Assembly (NCBI GenBank): GCA_017481495.1
Contig: JAFUPC010000035.1
Coordinates: 1-49,462 of the forward strand
Length of the DNA stretch: 49,462 nucleotides
Origin: Clostridia bacterium
GTDB lineage: Bacteria; Bacillota; Clostridia; Oscillospirales; CAG-272
Direction: 5' to 3'
Within the stretch, counting starts at the first letter, position 1, and every line of letters begins with the position of its first letter. The notes beneath the pieces are model-generated. The model ran no database searches, was not told the origin of the DNA, and saw nothing but the letters and a program-made list of their open reading frames with translations. A program made the translations under genes and the position numbers. Of this stretch, positions 48,252 through 49,462 are shown piece after piece.

Positions 48252-48917
48252 TCAGCGAATCGCTTCACGGAAACGTCCGATGTTTTCGCCCATATCTCCA
48301 TCGCAAAAGATGGACGACGTTCCTGCGACAAAGATGTCCGCACCAGCCGCACGCATTTTTTCCGCGTTGGGAATGCTGACGTTGCCGTCCACCTCAATGC
48401 GCACATGACCGTATCCGCGGTCATCGAGATACCGCCGGCAGTCGGCGATCTTCCCAAGGGTCGCCGGGATGAGCTTCTGTCCGGCAAAGCCGGGATTGAC
48501 GGTCATGATGAGCACACCGTCAAGGTCGTCAAGGACGTAATCGAGGACAGAAAGCGGTGTCGCGGGATTCAGGGCAGCAACCGGATGCGCACCGCGTGCA
48601 CGGATTTCCGCAAGTGCTTTCTGCAGATGGCAGGTGGCTTCCACATGAACGGACACCATCTCACCCGGCTGAATATCAAACCACGCAAGCTTTTTTTCCG
48701 GTTCGGTAATCATCAGGTGGAGATCCAGCGGAATCGCCGTTCTGCGCCGCATCCGGCGGCAGTCGTCCGTACCCAGTGTGAAATTGTTTACAAATACGCC
48801 GTCCATGATGTCCATGTGCAGGTGTTCTATGCCGTTTTCTTCAAACATATCAAGCAGCACGGACAGCCCGTCCTCATCCGCGCACATCATGGAGGGAGAA
48901 ATTTCTGACAGAAGCAT
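48252..48917 (-). CDS. Ribulose-phosphate 3-epimerase family protein
   Basis: 221 residues, full length for the family. TIM-barrel motifs: SEISPSMMCAD, LHMDIMDGVFVNNFTLG with metal-binding His/Asp, DLHLMITEP, LIMTVNPGFAGQKLIP and IEVDGNVS with the second catalytic Asp. It interconverts ribulose 5-phosphate and xylulose 5-phosphate or a related ketose phosphate such as allulose 6-phosphate. It is the first gene of the minus-strand operon with glycerol-1-phosphate dehydrogenase 31 bp downstream, which points to a sugar-specific paralogue rather than the housekeeping copy. Confidence 0.85.
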   Translation of the reverse strand: MLLSEISPSMMCADEDGLSVLLDMFEENGIEHLHMDIMDGVFVNNFTLGTDDCRRMRRRTAIPLDLHLMITEPEKKLAWFDIQPGEMVSVHVEATCHLQKALAEIRARGAHPVAALNPATPLSVLDYVLDDLDGVLIMTVNPGFAGQKLIPATLGKIADCRRYLDDRGYGHVRIEVDGNVSIPNAEKMRAAGADIFVAGTSSIFCDGDMGENIGRFREAIR

Positions 48918-48950
48918 GGTGTTGTCTCCTATTCTTCAAATAAATATGAA

Positions 48951-48998
48951 AGCCGCCGTACCAGCCGGCAGGATACCGGGGGCGGCGGCAGCTCTCAT
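48951..48998 (-). terminator. Probable terminator after pckG
   Basis: On the minus strand GCTGCCGCCGCC... folds back on ...GGCGGCTTTC with an inner CCGGTA/GCCGGC pairing. The T-tract is short, so strength is uncertain. Confidence 0.45.
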
Positions 48999-49037
48999 GA
49001 GGCAATCACAAGGACTGCCGGAAATTCGGATGTGAAA

Positions 49038-49462
49038 TTACTTTTTGAGATTTGCTTCGAGAACAGCAAGTTCATCGTACAGTTCAGAGGGAACACGGTC
49101 GCCGATCTGTGCGTAGAATTCCTTGATGTTTGCGACGTCTTCCAGCCAGGAAGCGTTGTCGATGGTGAGCAGTTCCTTGATGGTGTCAAGGGTAACATCC
49201 GCAAGACCTTCGATGTTGATGTCTTCTGCCTTCGGAACGAAGCCGATGGGCGTTTCAACAGCATCGACCTTGCCTTCGCAGCGGTCAAGGATCCAGAGAA
49301 GGACTCTCAGGTTGTCACCGAAGCCCGGCCAGATGAAGTGACCTTCGTCGTCGGTACGGAACCAGTTGACGTGGAAGATCTTCGGAGCGTTGGGGATCTT
49401 CTTGCCCATATCGAGCCAGTGACGGAAGTAGTCGCCCATGTCGTAGCCGACGAAGGGTCTCA
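49038..49462 (-). CDS. pckG: Phosphoenolpyruvate carboxykinase (GTP), C-terminal part
   Basis: Only the last 141 codons lie in the window; the gene runs off the right edge. The visible part begins RPFVGYDMGDYFRHWLDMGKK and contains PKIFHVNWFRTDDEGHFIWPGFGDN, characteristic of GTP-dependent PEP carboxykinase; the FIWPGFGDN segment lines the nucleotide pocket. The enzyme interconverts oxaloacetate and PEP with GTP/GDP, and in fermenters often runs toward oxaloacetate for succinate or propionate formation. A G/C-rich hairpin follows the stop. Confidence 0.93.
   Translation of the reverse strand, partial: RPFVGYDMGDYFRHWLDMGKKIPNAPKIFHVNWFRTDDEGHFIWPGFGDNLRVLLWILDRCEGKVDAVETPIGFVPKAEDINIEGLADVTLDTIKELLTIDNASWLEDVANIKEFYAQIGDRVPSELYDELAVLEANLKK

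Overview
The window looks like the chromosome of an anaerobic, probably gut-dwelling Clostridia-type Firmicute. The evidence is purine-rich Shine-Dalgarno sites, sigma-A promoters with 17-nt spacers, a PPi-type phosphofructokinase, GTP-type PEP carboxykinase, glycyl-radical chemistry and many Thr/Glu-linker lipoproteins. Most genes use GC-rich codons. The left 3 kb is visibly more AT-rich and looks like the end of a mobile element.

Layout. (1) 1-3.2 kb: an oriT-like hairpin, an ECF sigma factor translationally coupled to a membrane-anchored partner, a small DUF6061-type protein and a truncated XRE regulator. (2) 3.4-6.2 kb: an AraC-GNAT fusion regulator ending in five 17-bp tandem repeats, then two acetyltransferases. 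(3) 6.2-7.3 kb, minus strand: a homologue of the Anabaena sensory rhodopsin transducer and a lipoprotein. (4) 7.4-20.9 kb, minus strand: a glycyl-radical-enzyme bacterial microcompartment (BMC) operon read from a clear promoter at 20.94 kb. It encodes a HAD phosphatase, propanediol/glycerol dehydratase, its activase, PduU/EutS- and PduV/EutP-like proteins, a fuculose/rhamnulose-phosphate-type aldolase, a GlcG/HbpS-like protein, a zinc-type dehydrogenase, four BMC-H proteins, a PduN/EutN pentamer, PduS, PduT and an iron alcohol dehydrogenase. (5) 21.4-35.2 kb: orphan solute-binding lipoproteins (one alone, three in an operon), a Thr/Glu-rich lipoprotein, PPi-PFK followed by an anchored SGNH protein, an anchored esterase and an RlmL-type rRNA methyltransferase. 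(6) 35.4-35.65 kb: a promoter, a rod-shaped folded RNA and a terminator, resembling 6S RNA. (7) 35.7-38.4 kb: a zinc-ribbon membrane protein, a VWA protein and an Ig-like surface protein. (8) 38.8-44.4 kb: a sugar-utilisation set of FGGY kinase, GH35 beta-galactosidase, SGNH deacetylase-like protein and anchored esterase. (9) 44.5-48.9 kb, minus strand: an operon of pentose-phosphate epimerase-like protein, glycerol-1-phosphate dehydrogenase, S24/S26 peptidase and ABC exporter. (10) The right edge holds the 3' end of pckG.

How the BMC genes fit together (inference). The aldolase would split a 6-deoxyketose phosphate into DHAP and lactaldehyde. One of the two alcohol dehydrogenases would make 1,2-propanediol, the glycyl radical enzyme would dehydrate it to propionaldehyde inside the shell, and an alcohol dehydrogenase would reduce that to propanol. 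The CoA-acylating aldehyde dehydrogenase (PduP) and phosphotransacylase (PduL) normally found in such loci are absent here. Their place is taken by a zinc-type dehydrogenase carrying an encapsulation-peptide-like N-terminus.

The most noteworthy signals are that altered enzyme set; a BMC-H gene with a 75-residue basic extension and a second, well-formed internal ribosome binding site; perfect hairpins at the ends of several cistrons; MITE-like elements; and the 6S-like RNA.
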